Shown: positions 44,111 through 54,307 of the stretch, in pieces
Layout of the letters: each line of letters begins with the position of its first letter
How positions within the stretch are numbered: position 1 is the first letter of the stretch
Assembly: GCA_029210565.1 (NCBI GenBank)
Contig: JARGFQ010000006.1
Coordinates: forward strand, 203,215-267,214
From: Bacteroidales bacterium
GTDB lineage: Bacteria > Bacteroidota > Bacteroidia > Bacteroidales > VadinHA17
Direction: 5' to 3'
DNA length: 64,000 nt
Program-made: the position numbers and the translations under genes
Notes under the pieces: generated by a model
What the model saw: only the letters and a program-made list of their open reading frames with translations
Told to the model about the DNA's origin: nothing
Databases searched by the model: none

Positions 44111-46243
44111 ATGCAAAAGATTCAAATACAATTCCGCAACTGGACGCTGCTGTTCACGACACTTTGCGTGGTCAGCACCGGTCTCCTCTTCAACTCCTGC
44201 GAGGGAAAGGAAGAGGTTGACACCAAGGCAGCCCTTTATAGCTTCGGGCCCATGCCCATAGCCCGGGGGGCAGAACTGAAATTCATAGGGGTAAACCTCG
44301 ACAAGGTGACGGCTGTGATACTGCCCAACAATATCACTGTCACCTCATTTACCAAGAAGACGCCAACCCTGCTGACGCTCACTGTCCCTCAGGAGGCCAT
44401 GCCGGGTTATGTTGTGCTTAAGACCCCCGACGGCGATATCACCACAAAGACGGAGATAGGTTATTCAGAGCCCATATCAATAGCCAGCTTCACACCCGCC
44501 ACTGTCAAGGCTGGCGATGAGCTGACCATCGCGGGCGACTACCTCAACCTGGTGGGAGAGGTGATACTGACAGACCGTATCACCGTGGTTGAAGACGATT
44601 TTACCAGCCACAGCCGCACGGAGATAAAGCTGATCGTTCCCGCTGAGGCCCAGACCGGCAAGATAGCCGTCTCGAACGCTGCAGAGGAGCCCATCATTGT
44701 ATTTTCTGCCAGCGACCTCACAGTGACACTGCCGGCCTTTACCTCGGTGACACCGAACCCCGTCAAGGCAGGCACCGCGCTCACGATAGCCGGCACCAAC
44801 CTCGACCTGGTTGAGACCGTCACGCTCGGTGGCAACAAGGTGATTGCCGCGGCAGACTTTACAAGCCACACTGCCACGGAGATTGTGATCAATGTGCCGG
44901 ATGACACCAAAGACGGCAAGGTCATCATGATACCTGCCTCGGGTGTTGAGGTTGCAACTGCCGATGACCTGCTGATGGTGATCCCGACGCTGAGCGTCAC
45001 CCCGGTGACACTCAAGAACGGACAGGACATCACCGTTACCGGAACAAATCTCGACCTTGTTGATCATGTCACCTTCGGGGGCGGCACCCAGGGGACCATC
45101 AAGGACGGCGGCACCGCCACACAGATACTTGTAACAGTGCCTGACGATGCCGTCACAGGAACCGTGAGCTTCTTCACAAAGGCAGACAAGCAGATCGACG
45201 GACCCAACCTGACAATGATAGATCCGGTATTCACCTCCTTCAGCCCGACATCGGCGAAGGCAAACACAGATATCGTCATATCAGGAACCGACCTGGACCT
45301 CGTCACCGATGTGGTCTTCACCGGTGATATGAAAGGGACGATCGGTGCCAGGACTGAAACCTCGCTGACAGTGACGGTTCCTGTGGGAGCCAAGACAGGC
45401 ATAATAACACTGGTTGCAAAGAACAAAACGGAGGTTCAGTCGGCAATCGAATTCACCATTCTTGCCAACCTGCCGGTGTTTGATTCATACACAGAGTTCC
45501 GCGGTGAACCCGGAAATATCCTGACCATCAACGGCACCAACATGCTTCTGGTGAAAGAGCTGGTCTTCCCGGGAAATGTTCCGGCGACAGCCTACGGTGT
45601 CAAGACAGATACGAAGATTGAAGTCTATGTGCCCGTGGATGTGACACGCGGTTACGGCACCATAAGCCTCCTCACATATGAGGGCGAGGAGGGAATCTTC
45701 CCGGAGATATTCTTCGGCGGTACCGATCCGGTTGTTGATCCTTCTCTCATGATCAACGACTTCGAAGTTGGAGCTGATGGTCACGATCTTGGCTGGGACA
45801 ACTGGGGTGGCGCCGTTGAGCTGGGAAGCGACCCGGCAATAGCAATCTCCGGTAACTACATGCACGGAGTGCTGACTGCATTGAACGGCTGGACATGGAT
45901 CTGGGGATGCAACCATGATCAGTTGCCCAAACCCTCGGTAACCAAAGCCGATCACTACCTCAAGATGGATGTCAATATCACCACACCGTTCGCCCCGGGA
46001 ACAGGCGCCTTCACCATGAAGCTTGCCGGCACGGACATCGATATAGGCCATCTCGGCATACAGAATGATGACGGCAGCTGGTCGACTCCGGGATGGATAA
46101 CCATCACATTCGATCTGGCCACCTACCCGGCACTTCCCGACGTCATCCCTTCAAGCGGTGACTGGGGCATGACCCTATGGACAGGTGTGGATATGGATCT
46201 CACCGGCCTCTATGTTGACAATATTCGGTTTGAGCATAAATAA
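44111..46243 (+). CDS. Surface glycan-binding lipoprotein with six TIG domains
   Basis: A 710-residue lipoprotein (lipobox LLFNSC). Six tandem IPT/TIG repeats of about 80 residues carry variants of the phrase GxxLTIxGTNLDLVExVxxGG (for example VKAGTALTIAGTNLDLVETV, NGQDITVTGTNLDLVDHVTF). They form a stalk for a C-terminal domain (about 540-710, MINDFEVGADGHDLGWDNWG ... LTGLYVDNIRFEHK) that matches the end of the preceding protein and probably holds the glycan. It is the last gene before a strong terminator. Confidence 0.82.
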   Translation: MQKIQIQFRNWTLLFTTLCVVSTGLLFNSCEGKEEVDTKAALYSFGPMPIARGAELKFIGVNLDKVTAVILPNNITVTSFTKKTPTLLTLTVPQEAMPGYVVLKTPDGDITTKTEIGYSEPISIASFTPATVKAGDELTIAGDYLNLVGEVILTDRITVVEDDFTSHSRTEIKLIVPAEAQTGKIAVSNAAEEPIIVFSASDLTVTLPAFTSVTPNPVKAGTALTIAGTNLDLVETVTLGGNKVIAAADFTSHTATEIVINVPDDTKDGKVIMIPASGVEVATADDLLMVIPTLSVTPVTLKNGQDITVTGTNLDLVDHVTFGGGTQGTIKDGGTATQILVTVPDDAVTGTVSFFTKADKQIDGPNLTMIDPVFTSFSPTSAKANTDIVISGTDLDLVTDVVFTGDMKGTIGARTETSLTVTVPVGAKTGIITLVAKNKTEVQSAIEFTILANLPVFDSYTEFRGEPGNILTINGTNMLLVKELVFPGNVPATAYGVKTDTKIEVYVPVDVTRGYGTISLLTYEGEEGIFPEIFFGGTDPVVDPSLMINDFEVGADGHDLGWDNWGGAVELGSDPAIAISGNYMHGVLTALNGWTWIWGCNHDQLPKPSVTKADHYLKMDVNITTPFAPGTGAFTMKLAGTDIDIGHLGIQNDDGSWSTPGWITITFDLATYPALPDVIPSSGDWGMTLWTGVDMDLTGLYVDNIRFEHK

Positions 46244-46278
46244 TGGTGATTGATTAGGTAAGTCATTTAGTCAGAAAC

Positions 46279-46323
46279 AAAGGGTATCTCGGATTTTATC
46301 ACTAAATTGAGATACCCTTTGTA
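46279..46323 (+). terminator. Terminator between the Sus genes and the enzyme genes
   Basis: A perfect 12-bp stem AAAGGGTATCTC (46279-46290) / GAGATACCCTTT (46309-46320) with an 18-base loop, followed by GTATTT. The weak T-run suggests partial termination, letting some transcription continue into the enzyme genes. Confidence 0.7.
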
Positions 46324-46352
46324 TTTAAAATAAGTGTCAACCACCTCTGCAT

Positions 46353-49300
46353 ATGAGATTTAGTTTCAGGATACTGGCCGGTGCAATTTTTCTGTTGACC
46401 GGATGTGTCATTGCTGTTGGGCAGGGCACGAAACAGGAAGCCGAAAACGGCACCCTGACAGGCAGCCTGTCAGTGCAGTCATCCGTAGCCGGCTTTTCGG
46501 GGACGGGATATGTAGGTCTTTTTCAGGATGAAGGTGACAGGGTCACCGTCAGCTTTGCACTTAAACAGGGGGCATGGTATAAAATATATGTAGGATATGC
46601 AGGCCCTTACGGCGACAAGAAGAATATCCTCGTCATCAACGGCAACAGTGCAGAGCTCTCCTTCCCGGCCTCTGCTGCCTTCACCGAGGTATCATTCGGG
46701 AGGGCATGGCTGAAGGAGGGAAGCAATACCCTCTCCCTGACCAAGAGCTGGGGCTGGTTCCTCGTCGATTATTTCCGCATAGAGCCCGACACCGAACCTG
46801 AGATAACGGTGCAACTGCCTTATAACCTCTCTACCCCGTCGCCTCACACGGAGACACGGAGACTCTGGAGCTACATCATGGACAGCTTCACTCACAGGAT
46901 ACATTCAGGTGCCATGAGCCTCAACGCGAAGGAAGAGGCTGACTGGCTCCTGGCACAGACAGGCCGATACCCTGCACTAATCGGACTCGACTTCATGAAC
47001 CATACCCGCAACTACAGCTGGTTTGACAAGTCGGTACTTGTTAATGAAACGAAGAACTGGTACAACAGCAACGGCCTGGTGACTATCTGCTGGCACTGGC
47101 GCGATCCGTTACGCACTACGGACGCATTCTATACCGCCGATACCGGTTTCGATGTCTCAAAGATTACAGAGACCACCTCACCTGAGTACCAGGCCATGGT
47201 GAGCGATATAGACATCATCGCCGGCTACCTGAAGCAGTTGAACAGTGAAAATATTCCCGTCCTGTTCAGACCACTGCACGAGGCTTCCGGAGGGTGGTTC
47301 TGGTGGGGAGCAAAGGGCCCGGAACCCTGTAAAAATCTCTGGAGACTCATGTTTGACCGTTTGGTTAATCATCACGGACTGAAGAATCTGATCTGGGTTT
47401 GGACCACCGACGCGGCGGCCAATAATCTTGAATGGTATCCGGGTGATGAGTACGTTGATATACTGGGAGCTGACATTTACGCTGCTGACGGCGACTTCAG
47501 CTCGCAGGTGCTGACATACAACGCCATCAAGGAAAGATTTGGCGGCCGTAAGCTGATAACCCTCAGCGAGAACGGTCCTGTTCCGGACCCTGACTTACTT
47601 GTTGCCGACCGGGCACACTGGTCGTGGTTCATGCCGTGGTACGGCTCATTCATCCGCGACGGGATTAAGAACCCGCTGTCGCACTGGCAGAAGGTGATGG
47701 CCCATGAATACGTAGTCACCCTCGACGAGATGCCTGATCTGAAGAGTTATCCGCTCAGTGATGAGACTGACTACAGCATGTACCCGCAGGGATTCTTCAT
47801 GGCCGAATGGCAACCGCGGACGGCAATCGTACCGGATTACAGTGAGGTGCAGCCGGTGACCGATCCGGTGACGGTGGCCGTTACCGTAGATCTCAGTGAC
47901 ACCGTCACAAAGGTCTCAAAGTACCTCTTCGGTGACAATGCAAACCTCTGGACCGGTACCATGTCTGACAATGCCACCCTGATGAAGAACATGGCCAACC
48001 GTGAGATGGGGGTGCTGCGCGGGCCCGGGGGAAGCATATCGGATGTCTTCTTCTGGAACCTTGATGTTGACCACCCGCCACAGGATGTGCCTGCCGCGCT
48101 TGCAACCGATCCCTCAAACACCGGCTGGCCCTGGTACGGTCACAGACCCCATCCATGGGAAAATTGGACGATGGATGTTGATTCCTTCTATACTATCCTC
48201 GGCAAGACCAACTCCACGGGCATGATAACCGTTAACTACGGTTATGCAAGGTACGGCACCCGTGACAATCCCGTGGCACAGGCTGCACACATGGCAGCCG
48301 ACTGGGTGCGCTATGATAACGGCAGGTCTAAGTTCTGGGAGATAGGCAACGAGGTGTTCGGCAGCTGGGAGGCAGGATACCGTATCGACCGGTCACTGAA
48401 CAAGGACGGACAGCCGGAGTATATCACTCCGTCACTTTACGGACAGCACTGCAGGGTCTTTATCGACTCGATGAGGGCAGCGGCACTGGAGACAGGTGCT
48501 CATATCAAAATAGGAGTCGTGATGGTTGAGGGCTCCGGCACCCATGCCTCGTGGAACGGCGCTGTGGCTGCCGAGGTGGGTGACATGGCTGATTTCTGGT
48601 CGGCACACAGTTATTATACTCCCTATCATCAGGATTCCGATGTTGCAACAGTTCTGGCATCTCATACAAAGACTGAGGGCTATATCAATTATGTTTGGAC
48701 CACGGTTGAAAGTGCCGGTATGCCCAGGCTGCCAGTCGCACTGACAGAGTACAACATCTTCGCCATAGGCTCCAACCAGGCTGTCTCACATGCCAACGGC
48801 ATGCATGCCGTGCTTGTCACCGGTGAGCTGATGAGGTCAGGCTTCGGGGCTGCCAACCGCTGGGATCTGGCCAACGGATGGGACAATGGTAATGATCACG
48901 GCATGTTCGCCTATAACGAGCCGGATGTTCCTGATTATACCCCTCATCCGGCCTTCTTCCACCTCTACTACATGCGCAGGTATACCGGTGACGTGCTTCT
49001 TAACTCCTCGGTAACGGGTGCTCCCGGCGTGGTGGTCATACCAACCGCATTCAGTTCGGGACATCTGGGTGCTTCGATGGTTAACACCACCAAAGTGCAG
49101 AAGGTGGTGCGCCTTAACCTAAAGGATTACAAGGTCGGGGAGAGGTTCTATACCTATACCCTGACGGGTACTGACGGTGAGGACTTCTCACGTAAGGTAT
49201 TCATCAACGGCGCCGGTGGAACTTTAGTGGCCGGCGGACCGGAAGAGTATGAGAGCATTGAGGCAAGGGCAACAACCATTGGTGATGAGATACGAATTGT

Positions 49301-49634
49301 GATGCCTCCTCTCTCGGCAGTATACCTGCTTGTTGAACCCGGCACAAAAACGCTGATAATAAACAATGAGGTGACTGCGGTGGAGGCTGTCAGGGCTGAA
49401 GAGAATATTGTCGTTTACCCTAACCCGTCAACGGGATCCTTTACTGCTGCAAACCTGGCGGACAATATAATCCGGATCGAGATCAGCGACGGTCGCGGCA
49501 GTGTGGTGTACCGCCGTGAGACAGAACCGGGTGCCGGGGCGATAACCATGAATCCAGGATTACACAGAGGAGTATGGCTCATCAGTTTCTATTCGGGTGA
49601 CTACGTCGTCACCAGGAAATTAATCATTAAATAA
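46353..49634 (+). CDS. CBM35-GH26-GH-A fusion mannan-degrading enzyme with T9SS sorting domain
   Basis: A 1093-residue secreted protein. Domains in order: signal peptide; CBM35-like module (about 25-145, KQEAENGTLTGSLSVQSS); GH26 domain (about 155-480) with acid/base Glu310 in LHEASGGWFWWG and nucleophile Glu406 in LSENGP; a second TIM-barrel of clan GH-A (about 510-900) with acid/base Glu667 in FWEIGNEVFGSW and a probable nucleophile Glu799 in ALTEYNIF; a beta domain; and a type A T9SS sorting domain (about 1018-1093, VVYPNPSTGSFTA ... VVTRKLIIK). GH26 implies beta-mannanase; the second domain resembles arabinofuranosidase-type GH-A enzymes (GH51/GH39-like) but I cannot place its family. Confidence 0.88.
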   Translation: MRFSFRILAGAIFLLTGCVIAVGQGTKQEAENGTLTGSLSVQSSVAGFSGTGYVGLFQDEGDRVTVSFALKQGAWYKIYVGYAGPYGDKKNILVINGNSAELSFPASAAFTEVSFGRAWLKEGSNTLSLTKSWGWFLVDYFRIEPDTEPEITVQLPYNLSTPSPHTETRRLWSYIMDSFTHRIHSGAMSLNAKEEADWLLAQTGRYPALIGLDFMNHTRNYSWFDKSVLVNETKNWYNSNGLVTICWHWRDPLRTTDAFYTADTGFDVSKITETTSPEYQAMVSDIDIIAGYLKQLNSENIPVLFRPLHEASGGWFWWGAKGPEPCKNLWRLMFDRLVNHHGLKNLIWVWTTDAAANNLEWYPGDEYVDILGADIYAADGDFSSQVLTYNAIKERFGGRKLITLSENGPVPDPDLLVADRAHWSWFMPWYGSFIRDGIKNPLSHWQKVMAHEYVVTLDEMPDLKSYPLSDETDYSMYPQGFFMAEWQPRTAIVPDYSEVQPVTDPVTVAVTVDLSDTVTKVSKYLFGDNANLWTGTMSDNATLMKNMANREMGVLRGPGGSISDVFFWNLDVDHPPQDVPAALATDPSNTGWPWYGHRPHPWENWTMDVDSFYTILGKTNSTGMITVNYGYARYGTRDNPVAQAAHMAADWVRYDNGRSKFWEIGNEVFGSWEAGYRIDRSLNKDGQPEYITPSLYGQHCRVFIDSMRAAALETGAHIKIGVVMVEGSGTHASWNGAVAAEVGDMADFWSAHSYYTPYHQDSDVATVLASHTKTEGYINYVWTTVESAGMPRLPVALTEYNIFAIGSNQAVSHANGMHAVLVTGELMRSGFGAANRWDLANGWDNGNDHGMFAYNEPDVPDYTPHPAFFHLYYMRRYTGDVLLNSSVTGAPGVVVIPTAFSSGHLGASMVNTTKVQKVVRLNLKDYKVGERFYTYTLTGTDGEDFSRKVFINGAGGTLVAGGPEEYESIEARATTIGDEIRIVMPPLSAVYLLVEPGTKTLIINNEVTAVEAVRAEENIVVYPNPSTGSFTAANLADNIIRIEISDGRGSVVYRRETEPGAGAITMNPGLHRGVWLISFYSGDYVVTRKLIIK

Positions 49635-49643
49635 GAGCATGAT

Positions 49644-52502
49644 ATGAGGAAGAAACGAATAATTGGCGCACTGACATCTCTGATTGTCACTATGGCACTG
49701 TTCTGTCACTCATGCACTACTGCACCCTATGAAAGGACAGATGAGGGTGTTGAGATTCGTCTGCCTGACAAATCGGACTTTCCCGGACAGGCCATCCGGC
49801 TGCAGGTTATCACTGACCGCATCATAAGGGTGACCTCAGTGCCCTCCGGCGATTTTCCGGACAGGGAGAGCCTGATGGCTGTTCCTCAGCCGGAACGTGA
49901 AGCTGAGTTTACACTGGAGAAGGGAGAGGGACAGATCACCCTCGCCACCTCATCGGTCAGTGCCGGGGTGTCGCTTCAAACCGGCGAGATAGTCTTCACT
50001 GACAGTGACGGAATGGTATTCGTTGCCGAACAGCAGGGCGGAGGCCGCTCCTTCACCCCGGTGACGGTGAAGGGACAGAGCTGCTATGCCGTGAGACAGC
50101 AGTGGGAGTCGCCCCCCGATGAAGCACTCTACGGGCTGGGAGCAAACCAGACCTCATTCATGAACCTGAAGGGGAAGGATGCCGACCTCTTTCAGTACAA
50201 TACTCTTGCCGTCGTGCCCTTCCTCATCTCAAACCGCAACTACGGTATCCTGTGGGATAACAACTCCAGGACAAAATATGGTGACATCCGCGACTGGAGT
50301 GACCTCTCAGGCATGAAACTCTATGGCAGTTACGGTAATGAAGGCGGGCTGACTGCCATATATGCCGACAGGAAAACGGGTAAGGAGTCCTTCCTGATCC
50401 GCCAGGAGAACGGGATAAGCTACCTCTACCTGCCTGACATGGCAAGATTCCCGGAGGGATTTAACCTTGCAGAAGGCAGGGTTACCTGGGAGGGAGAGTT
50501 TGAACCTGACACCTCCGGAGTGTACAAGTTCGTCTTTACCTCTGCCGGTTATGCAAAGCTGTGGATAGACGGCGAGTTGCTGTTTGACCGCTGGCGCCAG
50601 TGCTGGAACGCATCGTCGAATTACTTCTCCCTAAGTCTTGAAGAGGGTAAACGCTATCCGCTAAGGATAGAGTGGATACCTGACGGGGGTGAGTCGTTCC
50701 TGGGGCTTCAATATCTGCCGCCACTTGACGATGAGGAGCAGCAGAGAATATCATTCTGGTCGGAGGTGGCTGATCAGGTCGATTACTATTTCATCAGTGG
50801 CGAGAGCATGGACGGGGTGATCAGCGGGTACCGCACCCTGACAGGTAAGGCTCCGGTGATGCCAAAGTGGGCCATGGGCTTCTGGCAGAGCCGCCAGCGC
50901 TATACGACACAGGAGGAGCTGCTGGCTGTGGTGAAAGAGTACAGGGAGAGAGGGATACCCTTTGACAATATTGTGCTCGACTGGCAGTACTGGCCCATAG
51001 AGCGATGGGGAGACCATCAGTTTGATGTAACCCGTTTTCCCGATCCGGAGGGGATGATCAAAACCCTGCACGACGACCTCAACGCACGGATCATGATCTC
51101 AGTTTGGCCCAAGTACTATGTAGGAACGATCAACTATGAGGCCATGAACAGCAGGGGATGGCTTTATAAACGTAATGTGGAAAAAGGCCAGAAAGACTGG
51201 ATTGGTTATGTCTCCACCTTCTATGACGCCTTCAATGCCGATGCCCGCAGGGCCTTCTGGGAGCAGATTGACAGCTCACTCTACAGCAAGGGCATCGATG
51301 CATGGTGGCTTGATGCCACGGAGCCTGACATATGCTCCAACCTGCCCATGGATGAGCGCAAGGCCCTGATGGATCCTACAGCCCTCGGCCCGGCAGACAG
51401 GTATTTCAATGCATACTCGCTGGTACAGGCACAGGGTGTCTATGAAGGTCAACGCGAAAGTGACCCGGAGAACAGGGTCTTCATCCTTACCCGCTCGGCC
51501 TTCGCAGGCCTTCAGCGTTACTCCGCAGCCAACTGGAGCGGCGACATTGCGGCACGGTGGCATGACATGGCAGCCCAGATACCATGCGGACTCAACTTCT
51601 GCATATCAGGGATACCATGGTGGACCATGGATATAGGAGGCTTTTCGGTGGAGAGCCGTTATCACAATCCGAATCCCGCTGACCTCGAAGAATGGCGTGA
51701 GCTGATGACACGCTGGCACCAGTACGGGGCCTTCGTGCCGCTCTTCAGGTCGCACGGTGAGTATCCCTACAGGGAGATCTACAACACTGCCCCTGCCGGT
51801 CATCCTGCCTATAACACTATGGCAGAGTACAATAAGCTGAGATACAGGCTGATGCCATATATCTACTCACTTGCAGGACATGCCTGGCTGAATGACTACA
51901 CAATCATGAGAGGACTGGTGATGGACTTCAGCCTTGATGCAGGGGTATTTGACATCACCGACCAGTATATGTTCGGCCCGGCACTAATGGTGAATCCCGT
52001 CACAGATTACCGGGCCAGGTCGCGCAATGTATACCTGCCCGCAGCATACGGCTGGTATGACCTGCGCACCGGAAGGCACTTCGATGGCGGGACAGTTACG
52101 GAGGCTGATGCACCCTATGATTATATGCCGGTGTTCGTCAGGGAGGGATCCATAATTCCGTTCGGACCGGAGATACAACACACCTCGGAGAAGCCGGCCG
52201 AACCAATTACACTGTGGGTATATACCGGTGCCGACGGCAGCTTTACCCTCTATGAGGATGAAGGTGATAACTACAACTATGCAGATGGAGCCTACTCCCT
52301 GATACCGTTCAACTACAGCGAGGCTGACGGTACGCTTACAATAGGGGCCAGAAGCGGCGGGTTCGAAGGCATGCTTCAGAACCGAACCTTCAATGTGGTT
52401 GCAGTATCAGGCAAAAAACCGGTGGGGCTCGACTTTGAGAGGGCCCCGGATACCACTGTTTACTATTCAGGTCAGGAGATAAAAGTTTCGCTGAAGAGAT
52501 AA
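49644..52502 (+). CDS. GH31 alpha-glycosidase with PA14 insert
   Basis: A 952-residue lipoprotein (ends CHSC). An N-terminal beta-sandwich is interrupted by a PA14 module (about 270-365, LAEGRVTWEGEFEPDTSGVY, YAKLWIDGELLFDRW). The barrel follows with VLDWQYWP, nucleophile Asp557 in WWLDATEPDI, the acid/base Asp634 in NWSGDIAARW, and IPWWTMDIGGF. PA14 insertion and the LDATEPD motif are typical of alpha-xylosidases active on xyloglucan oligosaccharides. Within a mannan locus an alpha-galactosidase role on galactomannan side chains is an alternative. The start lies 9 bases after the preceding stop codon. Confidence 0.88.
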   Translation: MRKKRIIGALTSLIVTMALFCHSCTTAPYERTDEGVEIRLPDKSDFPGQAIRLQVITDRIIRVTSVPSGDFPDRESLMAVPQPEREAEFTLEKGEGQITLATSSVSAGVSLQTGEIVFTDSDGMVFVAEQQGGGRSFTPVTVKGQSCYAVRQQWESPPDEALYGLGANQTSFMNLKGKDADLFQYNTLAVVPFLISNRNYGILWDNNSRTKYGDIRDWSDLSGMKLYGSYGNEGGLTAIYADRKTGKESFLIRQENGISYLYLPDMARFPEGFNLAEGRVTWEGEFEPDTSGVYKFVFTSAGYAKLWIDGELLFDRWRQCWNASSNYFSLSLEEGKRYPLRIEWIPDGGESFLGLQYLPPLDDEEQQRISFWSEVADQVDYYFISGESMDGVISGYRTLTGKAPVMPKWAMGFWQSRQRYTTQEELLAVVKEYRERGIPFDNIVLDWQYWPIERWGDHQFDVTRFPDPEGMIKTLHDDLNARIMISVWPKYYVGTINYEAMNSRGWLYKRNVEKGQKDWIGYVSTFYDAFNADARRAFWEQIDSSLYSKGIDAWWLDATEPDICSNLPMDERKALMDPTALGPADRYFNAYSLVQAQGVYEGQRESDPENRVFILTRSAFAGLQRYSAANWSGDIAARWHDMAAQIPCGLNFCISGIPWWTMDIGGFSVESRYHNPNPADLEEWRELMTRWHQYGAFVPLFRSHGEYPYREIYNTAPAGHPAYNTMAEYNKLRYRLMPYIYSLAGHAWLNDYTIMRGLVMDFSLDAGVFDITDQYMFGPALMVNPVTDYRARSRNVYLPAAYGWYDLRTGRHFDGGTVTEADAPYDYMPVFVREGSIIPFGPEIQHTSEKPAEPITLWVYTGADGSFTLYEDEGDNYNYADGAYSLIPFNYSEADGTLTIGARSGGFEGMLQNRTFNVVAVSGKKPVGLDFERAPDTTVYYSGQEIKVSLKR

Positions 52503-52553
52503 CAGGGTCTAAGTGTAGCGGATATAAAGGAGATGTTAACTGATAGTAATAAT

Positions 52554-54293
52554 ATGATAAAGAGACTATTAACGGCTTTGGTCGCTCTGCAGCTCATATA
52601 CAGTGCGGGCAGTAGTCAGAGCATTGTTCCTGCCGAGTGGAAGTTCATAACGGGTGACAAGTCCGAGTATATAGACTCGGCACTGAATGATTACTGGTGG
52701 AAGGATATCTCTCCTCTTGAGCTGTGGGAGTCGCAGGGATTTCCGGGGTATGATGGCTTTGCATGGTACAGGGTGAAGGTGGTCATCCCCGTCTCGATGA
52801 AGAGGAATGCCTACAGGTATGATGGCCTGATGCTCAACCTGGGGAAGATTGACGATGCCGATGAGACATACTTCAACGGACATCTGGTCGGGAATACGGG
52901 AGTGATGCCTCCTGACTACTCAGGCGCCTATGATGTTCCCAGGTCATATCGTATTCCTGCCGATTATGTTCAGTGGGGGAAGAAAAACACCGTCGCCGTA
53001 AGAGTGTATGACGCCGGCGGTGGCGGAGGACTCTACGGAGGACCCGTCGAGCTGACCAACAGGGGCAATCCCGATCTTCTAACCCTGAACACGGCCTTCA
53101 CTGAAGAGGATATTGTTTTTCGCGGATCACCTGATGTTACCATCTCAGTCACGCTAAAAAGCGAATTCAGGAAAAAATACCGGGGGGCGCTGACTCTGGA
53201 TATAGTCACCGATTTTGGTGAGAAGTTTGTCTCGAAGTACCAGGAGGTGGCTGTCAGGCGAAACACTACTGCCACGGTTGCGTTCCGGGTCAGGGATCTT
53301 AAGCCGGGATTCTACAAGGCTACCCTCTCTCTTGAGAGCAAGATGGGCAACAAGAAATTTCACTTCAATTTCGGGTATGAGCCGGAGAAGATTGTCTCCC
53401 CCACAGATGCGCAACCTGATTTTGACGCATTCTGGCAGAGGACTAAGGCCGAGCTGGCAGCTGTGGATCCGCAGTACAAACTGATACGCATCGACAGCCT
53501 CTGCACTGAAAAGCACAATGTTTATCTCGTTGAGATGCACTCTCTGGGCAACGCCCTGATCAGGGGCTGGTACCAGGTTCCGGTAAAACCCGGACGCTAT
53601 CCTGCAATCATGCAGGTACCGGGTTACAGTTCGGTGATGGTACCGTCATACATCAACTACGGTGATGACATTATCGGTTTCGGACTGAATATCAGGGGTC
53701 ACGGTAACAGCACCGACGATGTGAATCCCGGCTTTCCCGGGTATATCCTCACCAACCTTGAGGACAAGGAGAAGTATATCTACAGGGGTGCTTACATGGA
53801 TTGTGTCAGGGGGATTGACTTTCTCTGCTCGAGGCCGGAGGTTGACGCCTCCCGGATAGCCGTGGAGGGAGCAAGCCAGGGCGGGGCCCTCACCTTTGCC
53901 ACTGCGGCACTGGATAACGAAAGGATAGCGGTATGTGCTCCGCAGGTGCCCTTCCTCTCCGACTTCCGCGACTACTTTCGGGTTGCGGTCTGGCCCGGCA
54001 ATGAGTTTACAGAGCTTGTGGAGGGCCTCAGGCAGATGAGCTGGGATCAGGCATACTGCACGCTGAGCTACTTCGACATAAAAAACCTGGCGCCGAAGAT
54101 CAAAGCACCGCTGATAATGGGCGTGGGGCTGATGGATGAGGTATGCCCGCCACACATCAACTTTGCTGCCTATAACCAGGTCACCGGCGAGAAGAGATAC
54201 ATAGTCTATCCCCAGGCAGGTCACGGATTACCGGATGATTTCTACCGTGCAAAAATGGAATGGATACGTGATAAATTCGGAATGACACAGTAA
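52554..54293 (+). CDS. CE7-type acetyl esterase with N-terminal jelly-roll domain
   Basis: A 579-residue exported protein. The signal MIKRLLTALVALQLIYSAGS defines the start; an ATG seven codons upstream is rejected. A galactose-binding-like jelly roll (about 25-165, WYRVKVVIPVS, FNGHLVGNTG) precedes an alpha/beta-hydrolase of the acetyl xylan esterase (AXE1/CE7) family. The catalytic triad is Ser441 in GASQGGAL, Asp528 in LMDEVCPP and His557 in QAGHGLP; the oxyanion block is RGHGNSTDD. It would remove acetyl groups from acetylated glucomannan or xylan oligosaccharides. Confidence 0.88.
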   Translation: MIKRLLTALVALQLIYSAGSSQSIVPAEWKFITGDKSEYIDSALNDYWWKDISPLELWESQGFPGYDGFAWYRVKVVIPVSMKRNAYRYDGLMLNLGKIDDADETYFNGHLVGNTGVMPPDYSGAYDVPRSYRIPADYVQWGKKNTVAVRVYDAGGGGGLYGGPVELTNRGNPDLLTLNTAFTEEDIVFRGSPDVTISVTLKSEFRKKYRGALTLDIVTDFGEKFVSKYQEVAVRRNTTATVAFRVRDLKPGFYKATLSLESKMGNKKFHFNFGYEPEKIVSPTDAQPDFDAFWQRTKAELAAVDPQYKLIRIDSLCTEKHNVYLVEMHSLGNALIRGWYQVPVKPGRYPAIMQVPGYSSVMVPSYINYGDDIIGFGLNIRGHGNSTDDVNPGFPGYILTNLEDKEKYIYRGAYMDCVRGIDFLCSRPEVDASRIAVEGASQGGALTFATAALDNERIAVCAPQVPFLSDFRDYFRVAVWPGNEFTELVEGLRQMSWDQAYCTLSYFDIKNLAPKIKAPLIMGVGLMDEVCPPHINFAAYNQVTGEKRYIVYPQAGHGLPDDFYRAKMEWIRDKFGMTQ

Positions 54294-54307
54294 ATATTCT
54301 TATAGAA

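Noticed and set aside
44477..45426. Long minus-strand ORFs inside the six-TIG lipoprotein gene
   Set aside because: They arise from the repeated TIG coding sequence read in reverse; the plus-strand frame has a lipoprotein signal and clear repeats.
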